From positions 1-64,000 of the forward strand of contig JAAZAV010000044.1 of assembly GCA_012514145.1 (NCBI GenBank): a stretch of 64,000 nt of DNA. Direction: 5' to 3'. Under the pieces are notes generated by a model that saw nothing but the letters and a program-made list of their open reading frames with translations, made no database searches and was not told where the DNA came from. Shown piece after piece: positions 8,777-16,822 of the stretch. Origin of the DNA: Clostridiales bacterium. GTDB taxonomy: Bacteria; Bacillota; Clostridia; Oscillospirales; CAG-272. Both the position numbers and the translations under genes were made by a program. The stretch's first letter is position 1. Every line of letters starts with the position of its first letter.

Positions 8777-10207
8777 TCAGAGATTAACGCCATCGGCAAT
8801 CAACCGTTCACAAAGCGCGGAAACATTCACCTCCGCGGGAGCTATGCCGCCCTTTGCCGCCATAGCAGCGGCGGTGCCCGAAGCCTGCCCTGTCAGCATG
8901 CAGGAGCCCTGGATACGGGTCGCGGAATGTGCCACATGGTCGGCTGATATGCAGCGCCCGCACACCAGCAGGTTGTTGAGCGTTTTGGGCAGCAGCGCGC
9001 CGTAAGGAATCTCGTAGTAATCGCCTTTAATATGACCGCCTATGGCTTTATGCTTGCCGGTGGGGTCATGAATGTCTATGATATAGTTGCCGTGAGCCAC
9101 CGTATCGGGGAAGGATACGCCGTCGATTACCTGTCTGCCTGTAAGCACCGAACGTCCCACCAGACGTCTCGTCTCGCGTATGCCCAGCGAGGTCGAGGAT
9201 TCAATCAGATATGAGTTCTCAAAGCCTGGCACGAAGCGCCGCAGAAAGTCCACCAGATGCAGCACCTGCTTCTGACCCAAGAGTTCGCCGCGGCTGATGT
9301 CCTCCGCATTGCTGCCGTCGATACCTACGACCCTGGACATGTTTATTACGGCGTGGTCTCCTCGGGAGCCGTTGAATACCAGCACCCGTCCCTGGGGCAG
9401 CGGCAGACGGTCGCTGTCGTCCTGTTCGAAGCCGCACTCACCGGCATAGAAAAGCTCCGCGTAGCTCTCCCGTGTCAGACCAAATGTTTCATAGGTTAAG
9501 GGCTTGTTGTTGTAAAACTGTGCCTTTGACATATCCACGCCTCCCATGGTGAAAAACACCGAGCAGGGCTGCATCAGTCCCACCGCTTCGCCCACAGAAT
9601 AACTGCTGTCGGACTCATGAACCTTGTCAAGTCCGGTCTGATACAGCGATTCGTAGACACCCGGCTCGGAACCGAGCACCGTCTCCTCGCCCGCCGCCAC
9701 CGTAAGGTCGGCGTCGCCCGAGGCATCTATATACTGATCGGCTTTTATTAGGATAAGTCCGGATTTGTCATGGCAGACAATACCGGAAATCATGTTTTTC
9801 TCGGTCAGCGCATCGATAAAGACGGTATGGAAACGGATATCCGCTCCGGCATCGTCAAGCAGCTTCAGCAGCACATATTTCGCGATGTGTGGCACGGAAG
9901 TCTTTGACAGCGGTCCCTTGTCATCGGGCGGACGGCAGTATTCCGACAGGCGGACAACCTCGCCGCAGAACTCCTTCAGAATACCCCCGAATGGGCGTCC
10001 CCTGCGGTCGTTCACCGAGGATATCGGCGTAACCAGACCGACCCCGGCTGTGCCGCCAAGAACACCGTCGCGTTCGATGAGCGCGGTTTTTGCTCCGCAG
10101 CGTGCAGCAGCAAGCGCAGCGGCGCATCCGGCCACACCTCCGCCAACAACTGCGATATCATATCGAGCGGTACGTTCTATTTCTCTGGAAAATTTCAAAT
10201 CAATCAC
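8777..10207 (-). CDS. FAD-dependent oxidoreductase (FAD_oxidored family)
   Basis: A flavoprotein of up to 476 residues. The N-terminal Rossmann motif DIAVVGGGVAGCAAALAAA is followed by LIERDGVLGGTAGVG, typical of the FAD_oxidored (PF12831) family found in glycan-use clusters. The C-terminal part has NNLLVCGRCISADHVAHSATR, the second FAD contact. The longest frame opens with GTG at 10207, but the AGGCGGAGTGAT ribosome site overlaps that codon; a TTG at 10198 lies 8 bases after GGAG and is a better start. First gene of a minus-strand unit with the lipoprotein and GH20-like gene. The substrate may be a sugar or polyol, which is inference. Confidence 0.82.
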   Translation of the reverse strand: MIDLKFSREIERTARYDIAVVGGGVAGCAAALAAARCGAKTALIERDGVLGGTAGVGLVTPISSVNDRRGRPFGGILKEFCGEVVRLSEYCRPPDDKGPLSKTSVPHIAKYVLLKLLDDAGADIRFHTVFIDALTEKNMISGIVCHDKSGLILIKADQYIDASGDADLTVAAGEETVLGSEPGVYESLYQTGLDKVHESDSSYSVGEAVGLMQPCSVFFTMGGVDMSKAQFYNNKPLTYETFGLTRESYAELFYAGECGFEQDDSDRLPLPQGRVLVFNGSRGDHAVINMSRVVGIDGSNAEDISRGELLGQKQVLHLVDFLRRFVPGFENSYLIESSTSLGIRETRRLVGRSVLTGRQVIDGVSFPDTVAHGNYIIDIHDPTGKHKAIGGHIKGDYYEIPYGALLPKTLNNLLVCGRCISADHVAHSATRIQGSCMLTGQASGTAAAMAAKGGIAPAEVNVSALCERLIADGVNL

Positions 10208-10221
10208 TCCGCCTGTATAGT

Positions 10222-10236
10222 TTAACGATTAACGAT
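10222..10236 (-). promoter_or_regulatory. Tandem TTAACGAT repeat at the transcription start (possible operator)
   Basis: TTAACGAT occurs at 10222-10229 and again at 10229-10236 (plus strand), a 7-base period sharing one base. It lies just downstream of the -10 box of the flavin oxidoreductase promoter, where a repressor would block transcription. The XRE protein at 5560 is a candidate binder. Function is inferred from placement. Confidence 0.45.
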
Positions 10237-10239
10237 TTT

Positions 10240-10268
10240 AGTATAACACTTCGGCTGTAAATTGTCAA
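10240..10268 (-). promoter_or_regulatory. Promoter of the FAD oxidoreductase / lipoprotein / GH20-like unit
   Basis: On the minus strand TTGACA (10268-10263) and TATACT (10245-10240) are 17 bases apart. No comparable promoter is seen in the short gaps between the downstream genes. Confidence 0.85.
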
Positions 10269-10356
10269 CAACCGCAAACATTAACTTTTGGCGAATGTAT
10301 GAAATATTTGATATGTCGGCAAAATCGGATTTTCCGGATTATTTGCCTAAATACTA

Positions 10357-10385
10357 TTGATTTATCTGCGGCGTTATGATATTAT
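10357..10385 (+). promoter_or_regulatory. Promoter of the tyrosine kinase cassette
   Basis: TTGATT (10357-10362) and TATTAT (10380-10385) with a 17-base spacer. The transcript would start near 10392, which excludes the TTG at 10391 as start and favours the ATG at 10433 for the first gene. Confidence 0.7.
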
Positions 10386-10432
10386 ATTAGTTGTTTGTGA
10401 GAATATGCAATATCGGAGCGTATAGGCATATA

Positions 10433-11167
10433 ATGGTTAAAATAGTAAAGCGTAATATTAAGATTCTGACGGCTGTAAAGCTGATTTTAAGGTTCTGGTG
10501 GTTCCTGCTTATAGCAGGTGTTATCACCTTTGTAGGCACCTACTATCTGACAGAACACAGCAAGACTCTGATGTATACATCCTACGGTACGATGTTCATC
10601 CGTAACCGCGAGGTGGAAACAATATCAAGCACCGGTTATTCCTATGACCCCAACGCGTCACGAACACTGCTTACCACTTACATGAAGGTGCTGAAAAGCA
10701 AACGCGTGCTGAACGATATTTCCGAGAGCCTTGATAACAAATATCCCGCTTCATATATTAGCAGCGTCTTGGGTCTCGGTTCGGCGGGCAGTACCGAAAT
10801 AATGGAGCTTGTTGTCAGAACCTCCGATCCGAACCGTTCTGCCGAGATTCTCAACGCGGTAATGGATGTGGCGCCCGGTGCCCTCACCGAGATTGTCAAG
10901 GTGGGTGTAGCCGAGGTGATCGATTATGCAGAACCGGCATCCTATCCCGATAACCCCAAGTCATTCAACACCTCCATTCGCAACGCGCTTATTGCAATGA
11001 TCGCTGTGGGAGTATTTATTATATTTGTATACCTGGTGGACGGACGGGTAAAGGGTACCGAGGATATCAAGGAAAACTACTCCGTTCCGGTGCTTGGTGA
11101 GATTCCCACATTCAACTTGAAGTCTGGTGACAATTATCAGAGTTATTATGAACGAAAACAGCAATAA
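10433..11167 (+). CDS. cpsC: Chain-length determinant / tyrosine kinase modulator (Wzz/CpsC-like)
   Basis: A 244-residue membrane protein. One transmembrane segment lies near residues 20-38 (LILRFWWFLLIAGVITFVG) and a second near 196-215 (NALIAMIAVGVFIIFVYLV). The extracytoplasmic loop between them and the EPASYPDNPKS motif before the second helix are typical of Wzz/CpsC. The short cytoplasmic tail ends in a VPVLGEIP-like segment that usually contacts the partner kinase. In other bacteria it sets polysaccharide chain length and activates the BY-kinase. It overlaps the kinase gene by 20 bases. No glycosyltransferase, flippase or polymerase follows. Confidence 0.85.
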   Translation: MVKIVKRNIKILTAVKLILRFWWFLLIAGVITFVGTYYLTEHSKTLMYTSYGTMFIRNREVETISSTGYSYDPNASRTLLTTYMKVLKSKRVLNDISESLDNKYPASYISSVLGLGSAGSTEIMELVVRTSDPNRSAEILNAVMDVAPGALTEIVKVGVAEVIDYAEPASYPDNPKSFNTSIRNALIAMIAVGVFIIFVYLVDGRVKGTEDIKENYSVPVLGEIPTFNLKSGDNYQSYYERKQQ

Positions 11168-12014
11168 CACAGAAAAAGCCAAAGCGGCTAAGCCGGAAAT
11201 CAAAGCCGGCAGGAAAAATAAAAACAGCACCAGGATATCGCGCACCTCCACGCTTCTGGACGAGAACTCCCCGTTCCGTATAAAAGAAGCTTATAAAACG
11301 CTGCGAACCAACCTGCTGTTTGCTTTGGCGTCGGTCAACCCCAACGAACATCCGACCAATATTATTACCATCACAAGTACCGTTCCCGGAGAGGGTAAAT
11401 CAACCACCTGTGCCAACCTGGCATTGACCATGGCAGACAAGCAGGAGCGGGTGCTGATTTTGGATGCCGACATGCGCAAGGCGGTACAGCACCGTATCTG
11501 GAATGTTGACAACACCCGCGGTTTATCTACCGTACTTATACGTGAGGATAATCTCTCGGATGCAGTGGCACACAATATTCGGCCGAACCTGGATCTGCTG
11601 CCCGCCGGTGTCATTACGCCGAACCCGTCAGAACTGTTGGGTTCTGAGTCTATGCGGGTCATTTTGTCCGGTCTGGCTGATATATATGATTATATATTCA
11701 TAGACACTCCGCCCCTTACCGTCGTGTCTGACGCGATGGTAGTGGCTCCCCTTACCTCGGGAGTGCTGATGGCGGTGCGTCCCAATTACTCAACACACGA
11801 TAAGATCAGATTCGTTCTTGAAAGCATGAGCCTCGCAAATGTAAAACTGCTTGGTTTCATGATGTCCTGTGTGGAGGAGGACAGCCTGACACTTCCCGTT
11901 CTCGGCAGATACTACGGAAATAAATACGGTTATTACAAGTACCGGAAGTACGGTTACAGCGGCTATGGGTATGACAGAGCCGAGCCGAACCGTGATTCCG
12001 AGCATTTTGACTGA
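11148..12014 (+). CDS. cpsD: Bacterial tyrosine kinase (BY-kinase, CpsD-like)
   Basis: A 288-residue cytoplasmic kinase. Seen in order: the FRIKEAYKTLRTNL recognition helix near residue 43, Walker A STVPGEGKST at 77-86, Walker A' LILDADMRK, and Walker B IFIDTPP. The C-terminal tail has 10 tyrosines within 22 residues (from the YYGNKYGYYKYRKYGY stretch on), the usual autophosphorylation cluster. The ATG at 11148 lies inside the end of cpsC. The kinase normally cycles between phosphorylated and dephosphorylated states with CpsC and CpsB, and all three are present in order here. Targets cannot be read from the sequence. Confidence 0.92.
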   Translation: MNENSNNTEKAKAAKPEIKAGRKNKNSTRISRTSTLLDENSPFRIKEAYKTLRTNLLFALASVNPNEHPTNIITITSTVPGEGKSTTCANLALTMADKQERVLILDADMRKAVQHRIWNVDNTRGLSTVLIREDNLSDAVAHNIRPNLDLLPAGVITPNPSELLGSESMRVILSGLADIYDYIFIDTPPLTVVSDAMVVAPLTSGVLMAVRPNYSTHDKIRFVLESMSLANVKLLGFMMSCVEEDSLTLPVLGRYYGNKYGYYKYRKYGYSGYGYDRAEPNRDSEHFD

Positions 12015-12028
12015 TTCATAAGATATCG

Positions 12029-12712
12029 ATGACCGATCATCACTGTCATCTTCTGCCGCAGATAGACGACGGAGCTTCGGATGTAAACGATTCGCTTGAA
12101 ATATGTAAATTCCTCCATGAGTGCGGATTCGATACGGTTTTGTGCACTCCCCACTATATACCGCATATCGGAATCAGCCTGAACGAATTTACCGAGCAGC
12201 GCCGCAGTGCGCTCCGCAGTGTGCTCACAGAAGCTCGTCAGTCGGGCATTATGATTCCGACACTGAGACTCGGCGCGGAGGTTCGCCTTGAACAGGGTAT
12301 TTCTCAGATTTCCCGTCTCGACGCGCTTTGCCTGGAGGGCACGAATCTGCTTCTGCTTGAGCTGCCATACACAGGTTTTCAGCCCTGGATACCTGATGAG
12401 ATTCACAATGTGGCAGCGGTACACGGAGTCAGACCGGTTTTAGCGCATATCAATCGATACTGGAAAAAGTACTCGGACGCACAACTGGAAGCTGTCATCA
12501 CCTCTGTTGAAGGGGCGGTCGTTCAGCTTAACTATGAGTGCTTCGGCTTTATACCTCCGGCAATCAGACTGCGCAGGCTGGAGCGGTACGGCTGCCCGAT
12601 TATATACGGTACCGATCTGCATATGCCTTCGGAGTTCAGCCGGGTCTCTAAAAATCTCAGACGGGCGAAATCCTTGAAAATTCCGCAGCTCAGCATATAC
12701 CGCGGCAGATAA
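12029..12712 (+). CDS. cpsB: PHP-family protein-tyrosine phosphatase (CpsB/Wzb-like)
   Basis: A 227-residue manganese-dependent phosphatase of the PHP fold. Metal-binding motifs: HHCHLLPQIDDGA at residues 4-16, CTPHY near 46, LGAEVRL near 88, LAHINRY near 137 and YGTDLHMP near 192. It starts 14 bases after cpsD and would remove phosphate from the tyrosine tail of CpsD. Length is slightly shorter than the usual 240-250. No strong ribosome site is visible, so translational coupling to cpsD is likely. Confidence 0.9.
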   Translation: MTDHHCHLLPQIDDGASDVNDSLEICKFLHECGFDTVLCTPHYIPHIGISLNEFTEQRRSALRSVLTEARQSGIMIPTLRLGAEVRLEQGISQISRLDALCLEGTNLLLLELPYTGFQPWIPDEIHNVAAVHGVRPVLAHINRYWKKYSDAQLEAVITSVEGAVVQLNYECFGFIPPAIRLRRLERYGCPIIYGTDLHMPSEFSRVSKNLRRAKSLKIPQLSIYRGR

Positions 12713-12840
12713 TCACAACAGCTTGCCGCTTGTATTGTATCATACCCGCGCTTCAATGAGCCGGACTGACGATTTTAACGCATTTATGAAAACCGGCTCG
12801 AAATATCCGGAAACCATATTACATTTATTAGTCGCATAGC

Positions 12841-12873
12841 CGGGCTGTCACAAAATTCGTTTGCGGCAGCCCG
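12841..12873 (+). terminator. Hairpin before the glycerol-1-phosphate dehydrogenase gene
   Basis: Arms 12841-12854 and 12860-12873 pair over 14 positions with one wobble and one mismatch; the closing part is CGGGCTG/CAGCCCG. It is followed by TTGACTTTTC. It probably ends the cps cassette transcript, though with only 30 bases to the next start it could also act as a leader attenuator. Confidence 0.6.
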
Positions 12874-12904
12874 TTGACTTTTCGCTGTTTTGGAGGTCAG
12901 ATTT

Positions 12905-14203
12905 ATGAATATTCAGGCCATCATCGACTCTCTGCGCGGCTGTCCCTGCGGACAGGAACACACCGCCGATCTGCGCAATGTCGAGATCGGATCGGGCATA
13001 ATCCGCGACACCGCAAAGATTCTCGCCGACGCGTCCTTCCCGCGCAAGCTGCTTGTCGTTGCGGACAAGAACACTCTTGCCGCATCTGACGGTATCATTG
13101 ACATATTGCAGAGCGGCGGCTTTGACTGCGTACTGCGGCTGTTTGACGATCTTCGCGTTGCCGAAATGGATGAGGTTGATCGCATCGCCGCCCTCAGTGC
13201 ACCCTGCGAAGGCATCCTTGCCGTCGGCACCGGTTCGCTCAGCGATATATGCCGTCTGGCAGCCCTGAAAGCCGACAAGCAGTTCGCGATATTCGCAACG
13301 GCTCCTTCTATGGACGGCTTTGCGTCGGGCACTTCACCGATCACGGCTCATAACTTCAAGGTCACCTACCCCGCTCGTCAGCCCTCGGTGGTTATCGCCG
13401 ATACAAAGATACTTGCCGCTTCACCTGCCGAGCTGCGTTCCGCAGGCTTCGGCGACATGATAGGCAAGATAATCGGTCTGGTCGACTGGAAGGTTTCAAA
13501 TCTGCTCACGGGCGAGCATTATTGCGATGCCATAGCCAACCTCACGCGCACTGCCGTTGACCGTCTCTGCGCGCTTGCGGACCGCATAACATCCTCAGAT
13601 GAAGAGACCGCCGGGCTTGTCATGGAGTCGCTGGTTTTCACCGGCATAGCCATGAAGCTTGCCGATTCGGTCCGTCCCGCCTCCGGAACCGAGCATATCA
13701 TATCCCACTTCTGGGAGATAAAAAAGCTGGAACAGGGACTTCTCTCCGATTTCCACGGCAAAAAGGTGGGAGTTGCGACTGTTATATCAAACAGAATCTA
13801 CCACTGGCTTGCGGAGCGCGAGACTATTACCCCCACTCCCGACGTCATCGACTGGGAAACCCTTGAGCGGGTTTACGGTCCGAACTTCATCGGCGATGTG
13901 CGCCGGCTGAACAATCCGGTGATTACCGACAAGACCTCACCCGAGCTTATCGGTAAATATTGGGAGGAGCTGAGAAGCATCGTCAAAAAAGATCTCCCGA
14001 CTGACGAGCAGCTTGTCAGTCTGATGAAGCGCGCAGGCGCCGCCACAACCCTTGATGATATATCGGTCAGCCGGGAGCTGGGCGTTAAAGGTGTGCGCTG
14101 GCATCCCTACATGCGCTACCGCATGACACTTATGCGCATCATCCCTATGCTGGGCATTGCTTCCGAGGAGATAGATGCAAAGGTCGAGGAATTCACTGTA
14201 TAA
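12905..14203 (+). CDS. egsA: sn-Glycerol-1-phosphate dehydrogenase (AraM/EgsA)
   Basis: A 432-residue enzyme of the iron-containing alcohol dehydrogenase-like fold that reduces dihydroxyacetone phosphate to sn-glycerol-1-phosphate, the archaeal-type stereoisomer. Signatures: the NAD-binding GTGSLSDICRLAA, the substrate-site ATAPSMDGFAS, and metal ligands in TEHIISHFWE and DFHGKKVG. In Bacillus subtilis the homologue is Ni-dependent and feeds heptaprenylglyceryl phosphate synthesis with PcrB; no pcrB is seen here. The ATG at 12905 sits behind GGAGG. Single gene with terminators on both sides. Confidence 0.9.
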   Translation: MNIQAIIDSLRGCPCGQEHTADLRNVEIGSGIIRDTAKILADASFPRKLLVVADKNTLAASDGIIDILQSGGFDCVLRLFDDLRVAEMDEVDRIAALSAPCEGILAVGTGSLSDICRLAALKADKQFAIFATAPSMDGFASGTSPITAHNFKVTYPARQPSVVIADTKILAASPAELRSAGFGDMIGKIIGLVDWKVSNLLTGEHYCDAIANLTRTAVDRLCALADRITSSDEETAGLVMESLVFTGIAMKLADSVRPASGTEHIISHFWEIKKLEQGLLSDFHGKKVGVATVISNRIYHWLAERETITPTPDVIDWETLERVYGPNFIGDVRRLNNPVITDKTSPELIGKYWEELRSIVKKDLPTDEQLVSLMKRAGAATTLDDISVSRELGVKGVRWHPYMRYRMTLMRIIPMLGIASEEIDAKVEEFTV

Positions 14204-14210
14204 ACAAATC

Positions 14211-14251
14211 TGAGCTGCAGCAAAACGCGAATTTGCTGCAGCTCATTTTTT
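14211..14251 (+). terminator. Terminator of egsA
   Basis: Perfect 14-base arms TGAGCTGCAGCAAA (14211-14224) and TTTGCTGCAGCTCA (14232-14245), loop of 7, followed by TTTTTT. It shares the GCTGCAGC core with the terminator at 4452. Confidence 0.93.
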
Positions 14252-14377
14252 ATGAAGAGGTGGTCTAAACCGACTCAAAACGGCGGGAAAATCCTAATGC
14301 CAAAAAACAGACTGCTGTCTTTTATTGAGGTGTTAAGTTAATCTGTTTAGCCGAATTTGCTTGTTAGGGTCTTGAAT

Positions 14378-15007
14378 CTAATGTCCCATATTGTTTATAG
14401 AAATACTTTCTACAAAAGCGCCAATCAACATAAAGCCAATTCCAATCAACAGCGCTGCTTTTTCTGAATTTGCCAATCGAATTTCTCTGATATTCCTTTT
14501 TATCGTATCGCTTCCGCTGCTCCGTACCACGGAGATATGCGCGATGGCACATGTTATAAGCAATTGTCCCGTCATCTCCCAAAGGCCCGCCCTGTGTATG
14601 ATGTCAAATGTACCGGCAACTCTGTCAATAAGAGGAACAGCTTCTGTTTCCACGGAAAATGACCAGGTACCAAGGACAATACTATTGATTGAAATCAGTG
14701 TATAATATGCCATATACCCCACTGAAAGATAGTCAGCTTCGCTTGACTTTTTCCGAGCAAACAGACTCGCCAGAATAATTATCAATACCGACAATAGATT
14801 GTATAAGAAAATCTGCAGCGCAAGAATCAGAGCACTATCAGAAGTGTTCCAACTCTGTAATGGATTTTTGTTTTTCAGCAGTCCTTCAGGAAGCAAAAAA
14901 TAGCTTGCCAACATAATTCCGAAAAACATCGCAAAAAACATAACGGCAGCCCATATTATTCTTTCACTCAAACGATTGCTGCTTAGTTTTTTTCGCAAAT
15001 ATCCCAT
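14378..15007 (-). CDS. Multi-pass membrane protein, faint SpoIIM resemblance
   Basis: A 209-residue integral membrane protein starting at the ATG at 15007 behind CAGGAG. About five hydrophobic segments are visible: AAVMFFAMFFGIMLASYFLL, LQIFLYNLLSVLIIILASLF, a central YTLISINSIVLG stretch, GLWEMTGQLLITCAIAHI, and a C-terminal ALLIGIGFMLIGAFVE. The order of first helix, Asn-containing helix and Gly-Leu-Trp-Glu helix recalls SpoIIM/DUF95 proteins, but this is weak. Codon use is more A/T-rich than the neighbours (many AAA, TTT, ATT), suggesting separate acquisition. No function can be assigned. Confidence 0.65.
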   Translation of the reverse strand: MGYLRKKLSSNRLSERIIWAAVMFFAMFFGIMLASYFLLPEGLLKNKNPLQSWNTSDSALILALQIFLYNLLSVLIIILASLFARKKSSEADYLSVGYMAYYTLISINSIVLGTWSFSVETEAVPLIDRVAGTFDIIHRAGLWEMTGQLLITCAIAHISVVRSSGSDTIKRNIREIRLANSEKAALLIGIGFMLIGAFVESISINNMGH

Positions 15008-15042
15008 AGTTCTTCTCCTGAATGAATACACACTCTCTTTTG

Positions 15043-15066
15043 AGATTGTAAATTCAATTACAATCT
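15043..15066. promoter_or_regulatory. Perfect inverted repeat upstream of the membrane protein gene
   Basis: AGATTGTAA (15043-15051) and TTACAATCT (15058-15066) with a 7-base AT spacer. It lies 36 bases before the start codon of the minus-strand gene. The 9-base arms and AT-rich spacer look like a repressor operator rather than a terminator. Confidence 0.45.
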
Positions 15067-15192
15067 TATTGAGTTATATATAGATCGGACACGGTCAATT
15101 CCTTCTGATTAACTCATAGCCATTATTTTTCTGAGTATATACAAATGCACATCATACAAACTCCTGAATATCTACTATATTTTTGTTTTGGT

Positions 15193-16647
15193 TTATTTAC
15201 TGAAGCAGTCTATGGTCGCCTGAATAGCGGCGACAAGACTGCTCTCCTTTGAGGCGGCGAAGGAGGCTATGTCGATATCCCCCTTGCCGATACGCGTGGA
15301 CAGATCCCCCGCGAAGTTTGCCCAGCCGTAGACATTGGCAAGCGAAGCCTTGCCGTTGGCGAATATTATGTCGAGCATCTCCTGTGACTGTTTGTCCTGG
15401 ATGCGCTTGAAGTCAAGGGTCACATCGAAGTAGGTCTGGCGCACAAGTTTCATTGAGTATGCACAGAGGTTCTCGGCAACAACACCCGTGCGCTCATGGT
15501 CGGTGTTGGTTATCGGTATGCCCATAGCCGGCGCGCCTCTGTATATGTATGAATAATACTCATCCTGCGCCTCGTCATATTTGGGAATGGGTATTATCCC
15601 CACCTCGAAGTCACAGTCGCGGTATAACCCCAGTGCACCGAGGGGTTCAACGAAGAATATAAGCCGTCCGAGACCGAACATGGTATTGACCGTGCGCTCA
15701 AGACTGCCGATGCCAGGAGTGTCGCTGTTGCATACCAGACTTTTATCGCCGAAAATCTTCTCGGCGGCTGCAGTGTATCGTGTGACGAAACGATCGTCAA
15801 GCCCGTTCCACACCGGCAGATTGTCGGAATCCCGTCCTACAATCTCCAGATCCACGCCGGTGATGAAGGATATCGCGTTATGATAATGCATGCCCAGCCC
15901 GAACTGGTCATCGGCGGTTATGTTAAGGTCGCCGTTCAGGTCGAGATAGCCGGACTTTACATACTCGGATGCCCGGTCAATAGTCCATCCGCCGCTGCTT
16001 ACTGTTTCATAAGGCGTATCGAGTCCCACATTCTGACATGCCGTGGTATTCATAATCATACCGCAGTAGCACTCGTAGTACATCAGATGCAGATCGCCGT
16101 AGAGATAATACAGCGGGCTGCCGATACGTATCGACTCGGTCGCTACCTGATTCCACCACGGAGCGTCGGGGGCAAGTGATTTGATATCTTTCATGTCGGC
16201 AACATAGCCGTTCTGCGCGTGTACCGCCTCGTAAGAGCCTTCATTGAAATAAATGTCGTATACATCATCGCCCGCCAACACCGAGTTTTTGAACGCCTTG
16301 TCGTTGTCATCCCAGCGCAGCTGCTGAATTTCAAAAGTTATATTAAGAAGATCGGCAACCATGGTGTTGCGCTCATAGATTGCGTCGTCCAGAACTTCGC
16401 CGGTAAGCCCTTCCTCACCGAAAGAGGTATATGCGAAGTTGGACCAGTTGTTAAGTACCCGGAACTTATATCCGCCGTAGTCGCCGGTCGGAAGATTGTC
16501 GTATACCGAGGTGGTTATCTCGGTCTCGGCAGCGGTCTCGTCTGCTGCAGTCACTTCCCCGCCCTCCGTACCGCTCCCACAGGATACAAGGGCAGCAAAT
16601 AGTATTGCCGCAAGAAGCAGCATAGAAATCAGTCTCGCCTTTTTCAT
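15193..16647 (-). CDS. Orphan extracellular solute-binding lipoprotein, paralogue 2
   Basis: A 484-residue lipoprotein with lipobox LVSC and lipidated Cys23 after a 22-residue signal. The mature start has GDYGGYKFRVLNNW, the same motif as in the copies at 7224 and 32726, and the C-terminus has MLDIIFANGKASLANVYGW. The middle contains a GGWTIDRASEYV segment and an acidic DLNGDLNITADDQFG loop, which resembles a calcium-binding EF-like loop also present in the other copies (DLNGDGIHDEFDAWG; DLDGDGVMSDEHDLWA). A family 1 sugar-binding role is inferred. No transporter genes are adjacent; it is transcribed alone. ATG behind GGAGGGG. Confidence 0.82.
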   Translation of the reverse strand: MKKARLISMLLLAAILFAALVSCGSGTEGGEVTAADETAAETEITTSVYDNLPTGDYGGYKFRVLNNWSNFAYTSFGEEGLTGEVLDDAIYERNTMVADLLNITFEIQQLRWDDNDKAFKNSVLAGDDVYDIYFNEGSYEAVHAQNGYVADMKDIKSLAPDAPWWNQVATESIRIGSPLYYLYGDLHLMYYECYCGMIMNTTACQNVGLDTPYETVSSGGWTIDRASEYVKSGYLDLNGDLNITADDQFGLGMHYHNAISFITGVDLEIVGRDSDNLPVWNGLDDRFVTRYTAAAEKIFGDKSLVCNSDTPGIGSLERTVNTMFGLGRLIFFVEPLGALGLYRDCDFEVGIIPIPKYDEAQDEYYSYIYRGAPAMGIPITNTDHERTGVVAENLCAYSMKLVRQTYFDVTLDFKRIQDKQSQEMLDIIFANGKASLANVYGWANFAGDLSTRIGKGDIDIASFAASKESSLVAAIQATIDCFSK

Positions 16648-16688
16648 TCGTCCCCTCCGTGATTATCATAAAATTTCTCTGACATGTA

Positions 16689-16717
16689 ATTATACATCGC
16701 CGCGCTTATAAATACAA
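16689..16717 (-). promoter_or_regulatory. Promoter of lipoprotein paralogue 2
   Basis: Minus strand TTGTAT (16717-16712) and TATAAT (16694-16689), spacer 17, about 40 bases upstream of the start codon. Confidence 0.75.
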
Positions 16718-16768
16718 GCGCCTGTTTGTTTAAAATCATGTCAAATGGCGGAGCTTTGATTTTTTCTA

Positions 16769-16797
16769 TTGCAAAAAAGGTTTATGAGTGGTATAAT
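16769..16797 (+). promoter_or_regulatory. Promoter of the NYN-domain gene
   Basis: TTGCAA (16769-16774) and TATAAT (16792-16797), spacer 17. Transcription begins near 16804, so translation must start at the ATG at 16823. Confidence 0.8.
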
Positions 16798-16822
16798 AAC
16801 CAGAGGGAAGGAGGTGATAGAA

